Part shown: in pieces, positions 7,686 to 16,077 of the stretch | Layout: each line of letters starts with the position of its first letter | Numbering within the stretch: the first letter of the stretch is position 1 | IMG/VR virus record: IMGVR_UViG_3300025086_000113 | Location: 1 to 34,164 of that record | Direction: 5' to 3' (one strand) | DNA length: 34,164 bases | Origin: a virus | Notes under the pieces: model-generated | Told to the model about the DNA's origin: nothing | What the model saw: only the letters and a program-made list of their open reading frames with translations | Databases searched by the model: none | Translations under genes and position numbers: made by a program

Positions 7686-10600
7686 ATGACTGGTATTATA
7701 TCTTATTCCCAAAAAAGAAATCAAAAGCGAAGTTCATTACCTGCTGATGTAGAGCCTACTGAAACCGAAAGAGCATTTAATCTTGTCGGTGAAGATACTG
7801 CCATGTCTTTTGAAGACTGGAACGAATCTCAGAATGTGAAAAGAGAGGGTCAGACACAGGCTGTACTGGACGAATATCTATCTAAGCTAGACCCTGAAGA
7901 TGCTGCATACCAAAGAGACCAGCTTTCTCAGCTTCCAGAAAATAGTATGCTGGATATTATTTATGATGAAGATAGGGACTCCGTAAAGAAATACATGGAC
8001 CCTGAATCAGCACCAGCAAAAGAACGAGAGTTTGTAATGAAATCCGTTCCTCGTGCAATTGCACCATACGTGCGTGTAGTTGCAAAGGGGGCGGGTTTTG
8101 TCGTTGTAAAGCCACTTGAAGAAGTAGAACCTGTGATAGCAGAGGGTATAGCAAAAGCAATATCAGAAAAAAGAGCAGAGGATATATCTCAGGGTGCAGA
8201 ACTTACTGCAAGAGAACCTTCACTTAGGCAAAAACATAGACGTGCTATTGCAAATCTATTGGAAAAAACTGGTGCGGCTGGTAATAGTAGAAGAGCGTAT
8301 GATATGGCTGGAGATTTTGTAGGAGACCCCGAAGCTGATTCAGTTCTTGCAAGTCTTGGTGCAGCAGATATATCTCCTCTTGGTGCTTTGTATGCGGCAG
8401 ATGAGGGCATTGATGAAATAAAAGCATTAAACCAAAGACAGGACGCTAGTGCTGTAGATTATATAGCACCTGTAGCTGTTACAGGTTTATCTGTTCTTGA
8501 GGCATTTCCTGTAACAAAAGGTCTTGCAAAGATAGGTAAAAGAGCATTACGGGGAGACCCAATTCAAACACCCGTAAAAACTATTGAAGAAATAAGAGTA
8601 GAGCAGGATGCCTTACGAGCAACTGGTGAGGCTAAGAAACGAGCAGATAAGGCAAAGAGTAAGTTTGATTTGGGTGCAGCACGTAAAGCAACAGATGAAG
8701 TAGAGGCAGCAAAGAAAGAGGCAGCACGTAAGGCAGCGTCTGATGAAGAAGGTCAACAACTGACAGAAGAAATACTGTTGGATTACCAAGAAAATCTACG
8801 TAACATGGGAGTGTTAGGTGATGATGAAACAATTGTACGTAAAGCGTTTGGTAAAACAGTTCTCGATTTTGAAAAGGCAAGAAATGTAGGTAAGAGTAGA
8901 CTGGATGATTTGAACTTACCTGACGATGAAATATCTGAATTAGGATTTGGACCTGACGGATATAGAAGTGCAGTTCTTAACCCTGATCTACTGGATAAAT
9001 TTGTTGCTGTAGTTAAACAGGTACGTAAGACAAACCCTGACCTAATAAAAGACCCCACTAAAAAACGAGGTATTACTGAACAAATATATAAAGCATCTGT
9101 GGGTGACTCAAAGCTATTACAAAGTGATGAACTAATGGAAGCACTGGACAAGTACGGTCTTGGTTTTGAAGACTTTGTTTTACAGGTCAACGCTGGTGCA
9201 TCTGTTGCTGGTAAAGTTCTTAATCGTTCCAGTCAAATGGGTAGGTCTGTGAGAAAGTCTCAAGCACAAATAGACGAACAAGAATTAATGGAAGACCTCA
9301 ATAAAATGAGTGGCTTTGGTAAGGGTGTTACGAGATTTGGAAATGTTTTACGAGGTGCTTTGGTTGGAACTTTGGCTACAGCCATGCGTAACTTTGAAGG
9401 GTTCTTAGTTCGCAGACCGTTAGAAGGATTGTCCACACTATTTGAGAATGGCATTCATGCTGTATCAACAGGTGGTCTAAAGGCACTTAAACCTGATACG
9501 TTTCGTAAATCCTACGGGCGTAGTATGCGCACTATGGGAGAGATGTTTAGAGATAGAAAAGGTATAGAAGAATATACAGACTTTATCCTAGAACGAAAAG
9601 AGTTTGATGCAGAGTTTAAACAGATGTTTGAGCAGGTCAACGAAATACGTCTTGGTCTTGGTAGAGGAGAAGCTACCACAAACGTAGGACAAAAGGCAGA
9701 CTGGCTATTAAGCCGCATGGAAGACTACGTACATTTCGCAAACGCACCTAACCGTATGCAGGAGTTTCTTGCTAGAAGAACAGCTTTCTTTGACAGGCTT
9801 GAGACTCTTGTAAAAAGGGAATATAACTTAGATGTCATGGACATTATTAATTCAGGAAGATTTAATGATCTGCTACGAGATAGTTCTGATCTAGTGGGTA
9901 AAGATAAACGGTCTTTCAAAGAACTTGTTGGTGATTCTGTAAAGTCAGCGACTGACCAAACTTATGCAAGTAATCCAGACAATGACTTTTTAAAATATCT
10001 ATTACGTGGCTTTAATAAAACAGGCATAGTAGGCAAACTATTCTTGCCCTTCCCTAGATTTATGTTAAAGGCTGGTGAGTATATGTACGATACAACACTA
10101 GGGCTACCCGCTTCTGCGACTAAGAAAATCTTTGGTATGGCTACAAAGACAGACGTTGGTAGAATGGTGGATGCTTCAGGTGCGGTAACATATAATGGGC
10201 AAATGGCTGCTCGTGGTATGGCAGGTTGGACAGCTATTGGTGGTATGTACATGGCAGCGGAAGCTGGACTAATTACAGAGGACAATAAGATTGTTCTTCC
10301 CGGTGGAAAAAAACTAGACGTAACATATCAATTTCCCTTGGCACAATTTGTGTGGTTAGGTAAGGCTATGCAAAAGGCTATGTCATCAGAAAAAGATTTT
10401 ACTGAGTGGTATGATGGTAGGGAAGCACGTGACCTATTCATGGGAGTAAACTTCCGTGCTAACACAGGTCTTGGCGAACTAATGGATGATGTCTTTAAAA
10501 TGATGAATAATGAAGCAAAGGCAGGTAGGTTAGATAAAAGTTCAGAAGCTGCTGGAAAATTTGTAGCTGATAGATTGCTATGGATTGCACAACCATATCA

Positions 10601-11378
10601 GCAGGTGATAGACCTTGAAAGGGGTCTAGGGTTTAGAGATACTACCGTTAGGTCATACTCTAGTGACCCTATGATTGAGAATCTGCCGGGTTCATTTAAA
10701 AAGGGTATGTTGGAAAGAGTACAACAACGTGGTTATACAACGCAAGAGGGTGGTCTAACAGGCTTTATCGGAGATAGACTAGGGCTAGGCATGGAAGAAG
10801 GTGATATACCTGCTCCGTATAAAGCATATGCTACAAAGCCGGGTGGTAAGGATAGAGGTCAGCTTGGCTCTTTATTCAAGTTTGGTTTTGGGCTAAATAT
10901 AATGGATAGATTTACAGAAGAGCAAGCATTCTTAAAGAAATATGGATTTAATGATTGGGACTTTGCAAGTCGAACAACTGTGGGTACTGTTGACAATGCC
11001 ATAAATGAAACTATTAGCGGTATATTACCTAGCCTAGTAAATCAATTGCAACGTGCAGAGGGAAGGTTTATAGAGCAGGGTAAGAGTGATGCTTTCATAA
11101 AGAAAGAAATAAAAGCAAGGACAATACAGCTTTTTAAAGATGTTAAGAATAAGATATATGCTGGTAGAGAAAAGCTAAAAACAGCAGGTGCAAATGATCC
11201 CGTATATGTTAGGGAATTGTTTAAGTTAAGAAGGCTTACTGCAGAGGCTCAAGCAGCTATACAAGAGCGTTATTACGAAGCAAATGGAAAGTATCCTGAC
11301 CTTTCTAAAACAGAGGACGTTATAGCAATGTTGAAAATTGCTAGGAAGGGTAGATATAACGTGCCTCTGCTTAGATAG
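7686..11378 (+). CDS. Very large virion protein (gp16-like internal protein candidate)
   Basis: 1230 residues, the largest gene in the window. The N-terminal ~130 residues are polar and acidic; from about 130 to 310 there are Ala-rich helices; around 315-360 lies a highly charged Lys/Glu/Ala helix likely to form a coiled coil. Past the middle comes VTRFGNVLRGALVGTLATAM and further helical segments. Near residues 835-860 a hydrophobic stretch (MAGWTAIGGMYMAAEAGLI) could insert into a membrane. I see no lysozyme or transglycosylase motif. Proteins of this size at the end of the podovirus structural cluster are usually ejected internal proteins that span the cell envelope; that role is inferred from position and composition. 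Its stop is one base from the stop of the convergent MazG-like gene. Confidence 0.6.
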   Translation: MTGIISYSQKRNQKRSSLPADVEPTETERAFNLVGEDTAMSFEDWNESQNVKREGQTQAVLDEYLSKLDPEDAAYQRDQLSQLPENSMLDIIYDEDRDSVKKYMDPESAPAKEREFVMKSVPRAIAPYVRVVAKGAGFVVVKPLEEVEPVIAEGIAKAISEKRAEDISQGAELTAREPSLRQKHRRAIANLLEKTGAAGNSRRAYDMAGDFVGDPEADSVLASLGAADISPLGALYAADEGIDEIKALNQRQDASAVDYIAPVAVTGLSVLEAFPVTKGLAKIGKRALRGDPIQTPVKTIEEIRVEQDALRATGEAKKRADKAKSKFDLGAARKATDEVEAAKKEAARKAASDEEGQQLTEEILLDYQENLRNMGVLGDDETIVRKAFGKTVLDFEKARNVGKSRLDDLNLPDDEISELGFGPDGYRSAVLNPDLLDKFVAVVKQVRKTNPDLIKDPTKKRGITEQIYKASVGDSKLLQSDELMEALDKYGLGFEDFVLQVNAGASVAGKVLNRSSQMGRSVRKSQAQIDEQELMEDLNKMSGFGKGVTRFGNVLRGALVGTLATAMRNFEGFLVRRPLEGLSTLFENGIHAVSTGGLKALKPDTFRKSYGRSMRTMGEMFRDRKGIEEYTDFILERKEFDAEFKQMFEQVNEIRLGLGRGEATTNVGQKADWLLSRMEDYVHFANAPNRMQEFLARRTAFFDRLETLVKREYNLDVMDIINSGRFNDLLRDSSDLVGKDKRSFKELVGDSVKSATDQTYASNPDNDFLKYLLRGFNKTGIVGKLFLPFPRFMLKAGEYMYDTTLGLPASATKKIFGMATKTDVGRMVDASGAVTYNGQMAARGMAGWTAIGGMYMAAEAGLITEDNKIVLPGGKKLDVTYQFPLAQFVWLGKAMQKAMSSEKDFTEWYDGREARDLFMGVNFRANTGLGELMDDVFKMMNNEAKAGRLDKSSEAAGKFVADRLLWIAQPYQQVIDLERGLGFRDTTVRSYSSDPMIENLPGSFKKGMLERVQQRGYTTQEGGLTGFIGDRLGLGMEEGDIPAPYKAYATKPGGKDRGQLGSLFKFGFGLNIMDRFTEEQAFLKKYGFNDWDFASRTTVGTVDNAINETISGILPSLVNQLQRAEGRFIEQGKSDAFIKKEIKARTIQLFKDVKNKIYAGREKLKTAGANDPVYVRELFKLRRLTAEAQAAIQERYYEANGKYPDLSKTEDVIAMLKIARKGRYNVPLLR

Positions 11379-11379
11379 C

Positions 11380-11718
11380 TTAACGATTGTCACCGTCACC
11401 CTGTAGGCGGTTCCTAGCTTTCCTGTCTGCCAGCTTGTCAAGATTATCTTCCATAATTCTACCAAGGTTCATATCGACTTCCTTTGCAAGCATGGCACAG
11501 TACCACATCACATCACCTAACTCATAGCCTATTTGATTTAGCCTTTCGTGATAGCCCTCTCTGTCTGCACCATCACGTATCAGCTTCTTTACTTTGTTAG
11601 CAATCTCACCAGCTTCCCCTGTCAGCCCAAGAGTTAAATACTCAAGGGCTTTTTCTTTTGGGAAGATAGCAGTCTCTGCTGCTTTCTGTTGATACTCAGT
11701 GGCTGTTATATTACTCAT
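11380..11718 (-). CDS. mazG: MazG-like nucleotide pyrophosphohydrolase
   Basis: 112 residues from ATG 11718, which has a GGAG nine bases upstream; an in-frame ATG at 11763 with a weaker AGGG-type site would add 15 residues. The MazG metal-binding pattern ExxE...ExxD is complete: E35-AG-E38 in GLTGEAGEIANKVKK and E66-LG-D69 in YELGDVMWY. The N-terminus (TEYQQKAAETAIFPKEKALEYL) matches phage MazG proteins. The family hydrolyses (d)NTPs, or in some phages possibly (p)ppGpp, to monophosphates; the substrate here is unknown. It is the last gene of the leftward block, downstream of ribonucleotide reductase, which fits a role in nucleotide-pool control during infection. It faces the 1230-residue virion gene tail to tail. 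Confidence 0.88.
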   Translation of the reverse strand: MSNITATEYQQKAAETAIFPKEKALEYLTLGLTGEAGEIANKVKKLIRDGADREGYHERLNQIGYELGDVMWYCAMLAKEVDMNLGRIMEDNLDKLADRKARNRLQGDGDNR

Positions 11719-11740
11719 GTTCTTTTTCTCCATCCATCGT

Positions 11741-11983
11741 TTAGCATCTTCCTTTAATCCCATTGTACTTACCCTTTTCTAAATTCTCATAGTAAGCAGC
11801 ATTCCATCCACGCTGCCACTCACGTGCTTGCATACTATTAGGATGCAGGTTAGGGCGGCTTTCTTGAAACATCTTCTTTCCATTTACAGTCACAAACCTG
11901 CCACCCTTTTTGAAAGCATCGTACCCCCAATCGTATTGAATACGAAGGGGGGCATCATACTTGCTTAGTCCATTACGCCTCAT
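11741..11983 (-). CDS. Small protein resembling ribosome modulation factor (tentative)
   Basis: 80 residues, ATG at 11983 preceded by a good site (GGAG, seven bases). The second half has the layout of the RMF family: a Gly-Tyr-Asp-Ala near residue 20 (WGYDAFKKGG), then an Asn-Pro/His-Pro region (RPNLHPNSM) and a REWQRGWNAAYYENL block. In RMF a similar G-Y-x-A ... P ... W-x-x-G-W-x-x-A order is seen. RMF dimerises 70S ribosomes in stationary gammaproteobacteria. If the resemblance is real, the phage protein might act on host ribosomes or on RNA. The inserted FVTVNGKKMFQES segment is not usual for RMF, so this stays a hypothesis. The gene overlaps the MazG-like gene only if that gene uses its longer start. 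Confidence 0.55.
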   Translation of the reverse strand: MRRNGLSKYDAPLRIQYDWGYDAFKKGGRFVTVNGKKMFQESRPNLHPNSMQAREWQRGWNAAYYENLEKGKYNGIKGRC

Positions 11984-12458
11984 TATCTAACTCCACTAGA
12001 ATTGCATCTTGGTATGGGATGTGAAAGAAGTGTTCACCCGGCTCAATCCTAAAGCCTTGTGCTTCTTTTACTTCCGATTGTTCAAGCAGTGTGTCTTTAA
12101 TACGCCATGCTTTTTTACCATCCCCTCGTATAACGTAGAAGTTTAGAAAGGTCTTGTCATTCTTTACTTCTTCAAACTTGTTAATAAGTTTATGTTTACG
12201 ATACGGAATACGTATCTCTTTCCATGACGGGTTCCAGTCACCTACCCACTGGTTCTTCATCTCTACCTCACTGTAGTAGATGTTACCATTCTTCTCACTC
12301 TTGATGTCAAACGAAAAGTTTTCTTTTGAATCAAGTATCGTGTGTCCATTCTCTTCAAGATAAGTGCTGATAGTTTCCTTTGCTACCTCATCATTTCTGC
12401 GATAGGATGATGGTCTGAACCTGCGGTTCACTGCTCCTTTAATCGGTTGTAGTGCCAT
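11973..12458 (-). CDS. Putative PD-(D/E)XK-fold protein
   Basis: 161 residues from ATG 12458, chosen because AGGAG lies seven bases upstream; a TTG two codons earlier is unlikely. A possible nuclease core is visible near residues 36-73: a helix (AKETISTYLEENG), then FSFDIKSEKNG with an Asp, and YYSEVEMKNQW with E-x-E-M-K, giving a D-Xn-E-x-K-like arrangement. The rest has strands (EIRIPYRKHKLI, LNFYVIRGDGKKAWRI) consistent with a restriction-endonuclease-like fold. No cysteines. It could be a nuclease or a nuclease-like DNA-binding protein; the spacing of the active-site residues has not been tested against a profile. It overlaps both neighbours. Confidence 0.6.
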   Translation of the reverse strand: MALQPIKGAVNRRFRPSSYRRNDEVAKETISTYLEENGHTILDSKENFSFDIKSEKNGNIYYSEVEMKNQWVGDWNPSWKEIRIPYRKHKLINKFEEVKNDKTFLNFYVIRGDGKKAWRIKDTLLEQSEVKEAQGFRIEPGEHFFHIPYQDAILVELDNEA

Positions 12459-12693
12459 CTTCAATCTCCTTTTCTTCCTGTTGGAGTTGTGGTTGTATAA
12501 AGTATTTAGTAAGCATTTCTAGTTTATCGTGATAGCCAGCAGCTTTATCCAGTTCTAATTCAATAGTCTCAATTATGTCTGAATGTTCGCCAATGCCTAC
12601 CGTAGTATTCATATACACCTCAATGTTTGCGAGGTGTCTATTAATGTTCCCAGTTAAATAGGAACGCATAGAATTAATTAGAACATCTCTCAT
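12439..12693 (-). CDS. Conserved marine phage small protein, unknown function
   Basis: 84 residues starting at ATG 12693, where AAAGGAG stands five bases upstream. This start removes 14 residues of an upstream extension that has no ribosome binding site. The sequence RDVLINSMRSYLTGNINRH then VYMNTTVGIGEHSDIIETIE is one I recall from cyanophage and pelagiphage genomes as an uncharacterised family. It is predicted all-helical; the second half is acidic (EEKEIEDGTTTD). It is usually near nucleotide-metabolism genes, as here. No catalytic motif is visible. Confidence 0.65.
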   Translation of the reverse strand: MRDVLINSMRSYLTGNINRHLANIEVYMNTTVGIGEHSDIIETIELELDKAAGYHDKLEMLTKYFIQPQLQQEEKEIEDGTTTD

Positions 12694-12856
12694 CTTCACT
12701 CCTTTCTTTTTCGGGATTAGGGTAATACACCTCAACCCATGATTTACACTCAGGACACTCTAAACAACTTAGTATTGTATAGTTGTTATCCGTTAGTTCG
12801 TCTACATCGTGGTCCCCAACCCACCTTAGTTCTGTCTTACAGTGCCAGCAATTCAT
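12674..12856 (-). CDS. Small zinc-ribbon protein
   Basis: 60 residues. Two Cys pairs, MNCWHCKTEL at the N-terminus (C3, C6) and LECPECKSW near residues 33-36, make a four-cysteine zinc ribbon. The core MNCWHCKTEL-WVGDHD is familiar from cyanophages, where it has no assigned function. Downstream of the ribbon is VEVYYPNPEK and a charged tail. Its ATG overlaps the stop of the ribonucleotide reductase gene by one base, so it is translated from the same message. Zinc-ribbon microproteins in this setting could bind nucleic acid or a host polymerase subunit; nothing in the sequence decides that. Confidence 0.75.
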   Translation of the reverse strand: MNCWHCKTELRWVGDHDVDELTDNNYTILSCLECPECKSWVEVYYPNPEKERSEDERCSN

Positions 12857-14787
12857 TACGCTGCCTCTATGTCTACAATCTCGCAGACACCTGCAGTACA
12901 GGCTAACTCACGTCCACCTGTAGTGGTGTCCTCTTTCTCAAACTCTTGCAACAGTGACCAGTCTACATTCTTTGGCATCTTTGTCAAGAAGTTTTTGTAT
13001 TCTTTTTCATCTATGTCCTGATAAGGTGCTTGCTGATATGTGTGTTCACTAAATGGCAAGAAGCTGATACCCGATACTTCATCAAAGTGATTGTATACCC
13101 AAGCACCTACATCCATCCACTCGTGTTCTTTGACACTAATTGTAACAGATGGCTTATGTTCACACCAATGACGCTGATACATAAGCCATAACTCAAGCTG
13201 CTCAATAGCGTTCATCTGTGTCCGTGTGACTGCACCAGTAGGTGACTTCATAGGAAAGCTGAACACTGTGGTGCTATCTGGCTTCATTACATCTGCCTCT
13301 GCAGGTATGCCCTGTGACATAAGGAACTGTGTGAGTGGGTCTTTATTATCGCCACGTACAGTGCGTATATAGTGTGCATTGTGTCTGGCATGAATACCTG
13401 ACGCTGCATCTGTAAGCTGCGAGACAGTGCCGCTAGGCTTTACACAGGTGACAGCCGTTGACTGTGGTATACCTATTTGCTTTGCCATAGCTGCGTTAGT
13501 CTGTACCGCTACATCACGCAGCAAGGTAAGAGCAGTCTCTAGTGTACCATTAGCCTCTGCTGTAATCGCATTGTCCATGATACCTGTAAGGGACACACCA
13601 AGTAACCTTTCTTCTTCTGTGTTCTTCTTCCATACAGAACGAAGATACTTGAAGTTAGTCAGTGTAGCTTGGAATGTACCAAGTATAGTAGCAAGACGAA
13701 CCTTCTCCTTCAGTGTATCAACTGTATCTGATTCACGAACAACTACCTCTGACAAATTACAGAACTGGTATGGGCGTAAGATGATCTCACTGCAGGGGTT
13801 GCAACCGAAGTCGTGGTCTGTATCACGTCTACCATTCTTCTCTGCTTGCTTGATAGCAGACTGACGGTTGAAGATACCACGCTCACCTGACTTACTATCA
13901 TACAGGGCAAGCCACTCACGCATGAATGTACCCATCTCTGGCTTCACTTTATATGCCACAGAGTTATTAGCCAAGGCTCGTTGCCCTTCATTCTCCCACC
14001 ACTGACCTGACTTGGCATGTGCCATCTGGTCATCGTTTAGGTTAGACAAGCTAATCAGTGCCGACCTGCGTACACCACCAACAACTACAACCTCACCAAT
14101 CTTACACATGATGTCGTGACACTCAATAGGATATAGCCTACGACCTGCTGCACCCTTGAACTTCTGTACAACAAACTCAAACAACTCAACTAATGGCTGT
14201 GGACCTGATGCCCTGCCGCCAAATGTCTTGAGCCTTGCACCAGCAGGGCGTACCTCTGACACATCCCACTCTGGTATCTGTCCAGTATACAGCATAGCGA
14301 TGAGTTCCTTCAGTGACTTTGCCCATCCGGGTCTGCTGTCACCTACCTTTATTACTGTATCTGTACGATGAAAGTCCTCATTAACTATAGGCAACTTGTC
14401 AATGTTGTGTCGCTCTACGCTAAAGCCTACACCTGTACCACACATAAGTATGTACATAGTTTCATCAAACGCACGTGGGCTGTCCACGGGTACGTAAGAA
14501 CAATTGTATCCACCCACATGGCATCTGTCCAGTGCGGGGCCACTGGTCATCAATGCTCTCATGCTAGGCATTACAGATAGGCTAAGTACGGCACCCTCTA
14601 ACTCACCTCTCAGTGAATCAGATAGCTTATAGTCATGGTTGTCAGACAAATGCCTAGCCATATAATCAAAATATCTGGTGACAGTTTCACTCCATGTCTC
14701 CCTTCTTTGTTCATCTTCTTTCCAACGGGCATACCGTGAAAGGGCGATGAAGTTTTGGTAGTCTGTAGGTAATTGATTGCTTATCAT
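12856..14787 (-). CDS. nrdJ: Adenosylcobalamin-dependent (class II) ribonucleotide reductase
   Basis: 643 residues, monomeric ribonucleoside-triphosphate reductase type. It reduces ribonucleotides to deoxyribonucleotides using a thiyl radical made with coenzyme B12. Visible active-site features: C89 in the ALDRCHVGGYNC block, the NPCSEI finger loop at residues 330-335 (C332 as the radical cysteine, E334), FCNLSE shortly after, and the C-terminal redox pair C630-TAGV-C635. The length is somewhat shorter than the 739-residue Lactobacillus leichmannii enzyme. The class II choice implies that host B12 is available. A GGAG site about eight bases before the ATG lies within the end of the upstream 48-residue gene. 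The enzyme supplies dNTPs for the polymerase encoded in the same leftward block. No glutaredoxin or thioredoxin gene is in the window. Confidence 0.93.
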   Translation of the reverse strand: MISNQLPTDYQNFIALSRYARWKEDEQRRETWSETVTRYFDYMARHLSDNHDYKLSDSLRGELEGAVLSLSVMPSMRALMTSGPALDRCHVGGYNCSYVPVDSPRAFDETMYILMCGTGVGFSVERHNIDKLPIVNEDFHRTDTVIKVGDSRPGWAKSLKELIAMLYTGQIPEWDVSEVRPAGARLKTFGGRASGPQPLVELFEFVVQKFKGAAGRRLYPIECHDIMCKIGEVVVVGGVRRSALISLSNLNDDQMAHAKSGQWWENEGQRALANNSVAYKVKPEMGTFMREWLALYDSKSGERGIFNRQSAIKQAEKNGRRDTDHDFGCNPCSEIILRPYQFCNLSEVVVRESDTVDTLKEKVRLATILGTFQATLTNFKYLRSVWKKNTEEERLLGVSLTGIMDNAITAEANGTLETALTLLRDVAVQTNAAMAKQIGIPQSTAVTCVKPSGTVSQLTDAASGIHARHNAHYIRTVRGDNKDPLTQFLMSQGIPAEADVMKPDSTTVFSFPMKSPTGAVTRTQMNAIEQLELWLMYQRHWCEHKPSVTISVKEHEWMDVGAWVYNHFDEVSGISFLPFSEHTYQQAPYQDIDEKEYKNFLTKMPKNVDWSLLQEFEKEDTTTGGRELACTAGVCEIVDIEAA

Positions 14788-14791
14788 CTCT

Positions 14792-14938
14792 TTACTCCGT
14801 TATCGTTTTAATATGTTTAATATCCGCACCCTCTATATCATAGAAGTATTCTTGGATGCTGTCCTCTAATTCATCACCAACACGTCCATCGGCTGGTATG
14901 GGGTACTCTTCCTCATCAATATCAATTGTAATGAACAT
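14792..14938 (-). CDS. Small acidic protein, 48 residues
   Basis: This short gene fills the gap between the DUF3310 gene and the ribonucleotide reductase. ATG at 14938 lies one base after the upstream stop and the TAA is at 14792-14794. The product begins MFITIDIDEEEYPIPADG and ends GADIKHIKTITE: an acidic strand, a helix (VGDELEDSIQEYFYDIEG) and a final strand. Its last codons contain the GGAG used by the ribonucleotide reductase gene, so the two are translationally coupled. The match in spacing and the absence of any other use for the gap support it. Family not recognised. Confidence 0.75.
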   Translation of the reverse strand: MFITIDIDEEEYPIPADGRVGDELEDSIQEYFYDIEGADIKHIKTITE

Positions 14939-14939
14939 C

Positions 14940-15242
14940 TTAACTTTTATCACTTGCCATTACCTCTTCTATCAACTTGTCCAAGTACCACTTGGCTTTC
15001 TGCAAATCTTCTAGTGGTTTATCCTTGTAGTCAAAACGCCATAGGTATTTCATTACATTACCTTGTAGGTAATACTTAAACCCGTTGTCTGTTGCAGCAG
15101 AGATAGCATGTATACACTCTATACCTGTCTGGTTGTAGTGAGGTGGGCTGTTTACCATGTCTATAACTTTTCCACTATATGCTTCCTTACCTGCCTGTTC
15201 TTTTTCTTCCATCAACTTCATGTACTGTTCGTGTCTATTCAT
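14940..15242 (-). CDS. DUF3310 protein (SaV-like, phage nucleotide metabolism)
   Basis: 100 residues. The DUF3310 signature is clear: SPPHYNQTGIECIHAI, then YYLQGNVMKYLWRFDYKDKP and LEDLQKAKWYLDKLI. Members are common in phages beside nucleotide-metabolism and replication genes and are sometimes called SaV-like or nucleotide kinase-like; their reaction is not settled. The N-terminal ~28 residues are a charged helix in front of the domain. The ATG overlaps the stop of the preceding gene (ATGA), and the next gene follows after one base. Position directly upstream of the ribonucleotide reductase supports a role with dNTPs. Confidence 0.85.
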   Translation of the reverse strand: MNRHEQYMKLMEEKEQAGKEAYSGKVIDMVNSPPHYNQTGIECIHAISAATDNGFKYYLQGNVMKYLWRFDYKDKPLEDLQKAKWYLDKLIEEVMASDKS

Positions 15243-15610
15243 GCTGAACCCCCTGTCTTTGTGTTAAAGTTTAGGTGTACTACATTACCATCATAGGTCT
15301 TTTCCACACCCGCTTCTTCCTCTAGTTCTACATCAATTTCCATCTCTTTGTCAATAACATTCGTAACATACTCGTGTACTACATCACGTAAATCTGTTAC
15401 CTCTTCCATAACGGGTACAGCAGCACACATCATCTTAGTAAAGTGCATGACCTTATTATAGTCATCATCATACATTGGGTTGTCCGGCATAGCCATTATG
15501 GATATGTCTACCTCTCCTGTCCAAGCCCCATCGTCATCTGCAAAGGGTCTTACTCGTATCAGGAAATCTTCTTCACTTATTTCTGCCATTAGTTTCTCTA
15601 TCATTTTCAT
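15239..15610 (-). CDS. Acidic conserved phage protein, unknown function
   Basis: 123 residues from ATG 15610, six bases after an AAAAGGAG; the ATG at 15616 abuts that site and is unlikely. The N-terminal part (MIEKLMAEISEEDFLIRVRP, then GAWTGEVDISIMAMPDNPM) looks like an alpha/beta domain I recall as a marine phage hypothetical. The second half is helical and very acidic (DKEMEIDVELEEEAG). It is translated in overlap with the endonuclease I-like gene before it (ATGACTATG) and the DUF3310 gene after it. The negative charge would suit a protein that binds a basic partner or mimics DNA, but this is speculation. Confidence 0.6.
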   Translation of the reverse strand: MKMIEKLMAEISEEDFLIRVRPFADDDGAWTGEVDISIMAMPDNPMYDDDYNKVMHFTKMMCAAVPVMEEVTDLRDVVHEYVTNVIDKEMEIDVELEEEAGVEKTYDGNVVHLNFNTKTGGSA

Positions 15611-15612
15611 AG

Positions 15613-16077
15613 TCATCTCCTTTTCACTTTCGTACCCCCAAACTTAATAAACTTTGGGTGTTTGTTTTTTCCTTTCTCCTTCAACCAATCTTCAGGGATA
15701 ACCCTGTCATAATATCTGAAGCCATGTTTGATACACCATTCACCATATGTAGACTTAGCACCCTTACGTAGTTTACGTCTGCTATTCTCAAACACAAAAC
15801 GTATATCTAATTTAGGATGCTGCTTCTTTACAGCAATATGCTTGCGCCTATCTGCTGCAGTAAACATACCCTTTGTTTCGATTATGATGCCGTTGGACAG
15901 CACGAAGTCTGGTGTGTATGTTCTATATGCTAAATCTTCCCACTCAATCTTTAGACCCTCATATAAGAACTTTATCTTTAGTTCTTTAAGGTACTCAGAT
16001 ACTTTGAGTTCAAGACCGCTACGATACCCATACTTTCGTGCTGCCCTAAATTGTTTTGCGTTAGGCAATGACTTCAC
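15613..16077 (-). CDS. T7 endonuclease I-like Holliday junction resolvase
   Basis: 154 residues from GTG 16077 (TTG 16080 is the next option; neither has a good ribosome site, and translation is probably coupled to the overlapping upstream gene). It aligns by eye with T7 gp3 over nearly its length: the SGLELKVSEYL helix (E23), YTPDFVLSNGIIIETKG with D57, E67 and K69 as metal ligands, then DRRKHIAVKKQHPKLDIRFVF and YGEWCIKHGFRY. The length is also like T7's 149 residues. The enzyme cuts branched DNA and in T7 degrades host DNA and clears junctions before packaging. It follows the RecB/Cas4-like nuclease gene, with a 17-base overlap. Confidence 0.9.
   Translation of the reverse strand: MKSLPNAKQFRAARKYGYRSGLELKVSEYLKELKIKFLYEGLKIEWEDLAYRTYTPDFVLSNGIIIETKGMFTAADRRKHIAVKKQHPKLDIRFVFENSRRKLRKGAKSTYGEWCIKHGFRYYDRVIPEDWLKEKGKNKHPKFIKFGGTKVKRR

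Noticed and set aside
8783-9190. 135-codon leftward frame opposite the 1230-residue gene
   Set aside because: Antisense shadow with Ser-rich composition, no ribosome site, and the forward gene is well supported.
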